This document shows, one piece after another, positions 6,208-7,687 of a stretch of 7,687 nucleotides of DNA. Numbering within the stretch: the first letter of the stretch is position 1; each line of letters opens with the position of its first letter. Below the pieces are notes generated by a model. The model did no database searches, had not been told where the DNA came from, and saw only the letters and a list, made by a program, of their open reading frames with translations. This DNA is from Acidisphaera sp035272265 (GTDB lineage Bacteria; Pseudomonadota; Alphaproteobacteria; Acetobacterales; Acetobacteraceae). The DNA lies in the NCBI GenBank assembly GCA_035272265.1, contig DATEQV010000236.1, forward strand, positions 1-7,687, read 5' to 3'. A program made the position numbers and the translations under genes.

Positions 6208-7416
6208 ATGACAAGCACGGGTCCAGCGGCAACGGGCCCCGCCCAATCGGTCAGCCCTAGAGGCTGTTTCTTCGCCACCCAGGAGTTCCACTATCAGACG
6301 TTGCGGAATGCGGGATACATCGCGTCCGGCTGTGCCGAGCTGGGCGAAGTTCTGGAGACGGTGAAGGTCATCGTCGAAGGCGATGTACAGAGCTGGTACC
6401 ACGGATGGGCGGCTACGGCCGATCGCGTGCTCGCGCTGGCCGAGCAGACGCAAGATCCCCTCAGCAAAGGCGGGGCCTACATGCGCGCCGCTACGTACCA
6501 GCGCACGGCCGAGTTTCTGCTGCCGCCAGACGATCCCAAGCGTCCGCCATCGTTCGAGAAGACAGGGAGCTATTTCTTCAAGGGCCTGGACACGCTCGGC
6601 GTCCGCTACGAGCGCATCACGGCACCCTACGGCGCGGGGAGCCTGCGGGCGTTGTACTTCCCGGGGCCGCAAGGCGCTGAGACGATGCCACTGCTCATGT
6701 TTGGCGGCGGCTTCGACTCGATTCTGGAAGAATACTATCCAAATTTCGCCGAGGCAGCGCTTAAGCGTGGCTACTCCGTACTGACTTACGAAGGACCAGG
6801 CCAGGGCCAGGGCCAGGCGCTGCGCAAGTACGGCCTTACGTACACACCGGAATGGGAGAAGCCGGTTAAGGCGGTGCTGGACGAATTTCTGCGTACTCAC
6901 GCCAAGCCTCCGAAGATCGTACTCATCGGCATGAGCATGGGCGGCTATTTCGCGCCGCGCGCCGCCGCCTTCGAAGATCGCATCGACGGCGTAGTGGCGT
7001 ACGACACCTGCTACGATTTCGGTGAGGTGGTGAGTCGACCCTTGACAGCAGCGAAAAATCCCGAAGCGCTGAAGATTGTTAGTGTTTCGTGGGGCCTCAA
7101 GAATGCGCTGTGGACGATGGGTACCAAGGACGTCGACGAAACCATTAAGGCATGCGCTGCCTACACTCTCGCGCCTGTCGCCGATCGCATCCGGCAAGAC
7201 GTCTTGATCCTGGCAGGTACGGAGGATCATTTCATTCCGTTCCACCAGACCGCGGACTTCGAGAAAGCACTCGTCAACGCGCGCAGCGTGACCACACGGA
7301 TTTTCGATCGGCCATCGGGTGGCGCCGGGCACTGCCAGATGGGCGCCTTGACGCTCTATCGCGCAGCCGTTTTCGATTGGCTCCTGGAGAAGTTCCCCGC
7401 AAGCCCGAGGGATTAA
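6208..7416 (+). CDS. Alpha/beta hydrolase, resembling the DHPON hydrolase/Ayg1 group
   Basis: This is a 402-residue cytoplasmic alpha/beta hydrolase with an N-terminal helical cap domain (about 20-135, including 'GGAYMRAATYQRTAEFLL' at 88-105) and a C-terminal hydrolase fold. The nucleophile elbow is 'GMSMGG' with S243, the acid is probably D340 in 'LILAGTEDHFIP', and the base is H375 in 'GGAGHCQMG'. 'LLMFGGGFDS' (162-171) supplies the oxyanion region, and 'GYSVLTYEGPGQGQ' (188-201) carries the E/DGPGQG motif of this group. The architecture and length match 2,6-dihydropseudooxynicotine hydrolase (nicotine breakdown) and fungal Ayg1 (polyketide shortening), both C-C bond hydrolases with Ser-Asp-His triads. 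I infer a C-C or ester hydrolase and cannot name the substrate. Codons such as TTA, ATT, GTT and GTA are more frequent than in the operon. The gene lies 245 bases from the amidase with its own strong RBS, so separate regulation or later acquisition is possible. Confidence 0.88.
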   Translation: MTSTGPAATGPAQSVSPRGCFFATQEFHYQTLRNAGYIASGCAELGEVLETVKVIVEGDVQSWYHGWAATADRVLALAEQTQDPLSKGGAYMRAATYQRTAEFLLPPDDPKRPPSFEKTGSYFFKGLDTLGVRYERITAPYGAGSLRALYFPGPQGAETMPLLMFGGGFDSILEEYYPNFAEAALKRGYSVLTYEGPGQGQGQALRKYGLTYTPEWEKPVKAVLDEFLRTHAKPPKIVLIGMSMGGYFAPRAAAFEDRIDGVVAYDTCYDFGEVVSRPLTAAKNPEALKIVSVSWGLKNALWTMGTKDVDETIKACAAYTLAPVADRIRQDVLILAGTEDHFIPFHQTADFEKALVNARSVTTRIFDRPSGGAGHCQMGALTLYRAAVFDWLLEKFPASPRD

Positions 7417-7421
7417 TCAAG

Positions 7422-7495
7422 CAAGGGCGGATGGAGTGAAACGCAATCCGCCGCCTGTCGGTGGACAGAAAGGCGGCGGACTGCGGCCGCCCTTG
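7422..7495. repeat. Nested inverted repeat after the hydrolase gene, possible terminator
   Basis: Three sets of arms nest within each other. The outer pair is CAAGGGCGG (7422-7430) with CCGCCCTTG (7487-7495). The middle pair is TCCGCCGCCT (7447-7456) with AGGCGGCGGA (7471-7480). The inner pair is CTGTC (7455-7459) with GACAG (7464-7468) around GGTG; it shares two bases with the middle arm. All are perfect. The element starts five bases after the hydrolase stop. No clear T-run follows on the + strand. On the - strand the middle stem is followed by TTGCGTTTC, slightly better for an intrinsic terminator of the possible gene converging from the right. It could also be a REP-like palindromic unit. 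Confidence 0.5.
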
Positions 7496-7582
7496 TATGA
7501 CCTCGGGGTCCGGTGGGGATAGATTCTACCTCGGCGGATCGTAGACAAGAAGAGTCCGAGAATTGCACTGGCCAGGTGGACG
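7496..7582. other. Intergenic stretch without recognisable features
   Basis: Between the nested inverted repeat and the possible - strand gene end I see no open reading frame with coding character, no RNA gene and no terminal inverted repeat of an insertion sequence that can be confirmed within the window. Confidence 0.5.
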
Positions 7583-7687
7583 TCAGGCAGCAAGCAGATC
7601 GACGATGCGTTGGATTGCTGTGTCGGCGCGGTGATAGGCGGCTTCTAGCCTGCTGGCCGGCTGATGGCGGGCGGCGGGGCGGTGGTG
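7583..7687 (-). CDS. Possible C-terminal tail of an unidentified protein, cut by the window end
   Basis: On the - strand the frame is open from the window edge for 34 codons to a TGA (complement of 7583-7585). The end reads 'ASRLEAAYHRADTAIQRIVD' followed by LLAA. This looks like an amphipathic helix rather than the Arg/Pro-rich text of the shadow frames, and most third positions are G or C. The orientation would be convergent with the alpha/beta hydrolase, with the nested inverted repeat between the two genes. I do not recognise the family. A transposase or plasmid protein tail is possible, but nothing in 34 residues proves it. An open frame this short is common by chance in GC-rich DNA. Confidence 0.35.
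   Translation of the reverse strand, partial: HHRPAARHQPASRLEAAYHRADTAIQRIVDLLAA

Noticed and set aside
6208..7416. Naming the hydrolase 2,6-dihydropseudooxynicotine hydrolase
   Set aside because: Only group-level motifs are visible. No other nicotine-pathway gene is in the window, so the substrate cannot be assigned.

Overview
The window is GC-rich and its genes use mostly G or C at the third codon position. This fits a high-GC proteobacterium, plausibly a soil or plant-associated alphaproteobacterium or a betaproteobacterium. That is a guess from composition and gene families, and no marker gene is present to fix the taxon.

Bases 2-4698 hold a nearly complete peptide/opine/nickel-type (Dpp/Opp) ABC import operon on the + strand. 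In order it has the C-terminal half of a family 5 periplasmic binding protein (cut by the window start), a DppB-type permease, a DppC-type permease, a DppD-type ATPase and a DppF-type ATPase. The last three junctions within the transporter are 4-base ATGA overlaps, so the genes are probably translationally coupled. One base after the transporter stop codon begins an amidase-signature hydrolase (4700-5962) with an intact Lys-Ser-Ser triad. The simplest reading is that the importer brings in an amide- or peptide-like solute and the amidase cleaves it in the cytoplasm. The substrate cannot be read from the sequence.

Bases 5963-6207 are a leader region that I judge non-coding. It has two perfect short dyads and a strong ribosome binding site before an alpha/beta hydrolase (6208-7416). 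That enzyme resembles the group containing 2,6-dihydropseudooxynicotine hydrolase and fungal Ayg1, which cleave C-C bonds in aryl ketone or polyketide-like substrates. Its codon use is visibly less GC-biased than that of the operon. It may have its own promoter and a separate origin.

Bases 7417-7687 contain a nested inverted repeat directly after the hydrolase stop codon (7422-7495), then about 90 bases with nothing I recognise. Last comes a possible C-terminal tail of a gene on the - strand that runs off the window end. If real, it would converge on the hydrolase.

I see no rRNA, tRNA, CRISPR array, complete insertion sequence or phage gene. The window does not show a clearly new biological system. 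The most interesting points are the importer-amidase-C-C hydrolase grouping, the dyads before the hydrolase, and the nested inverted repeat.
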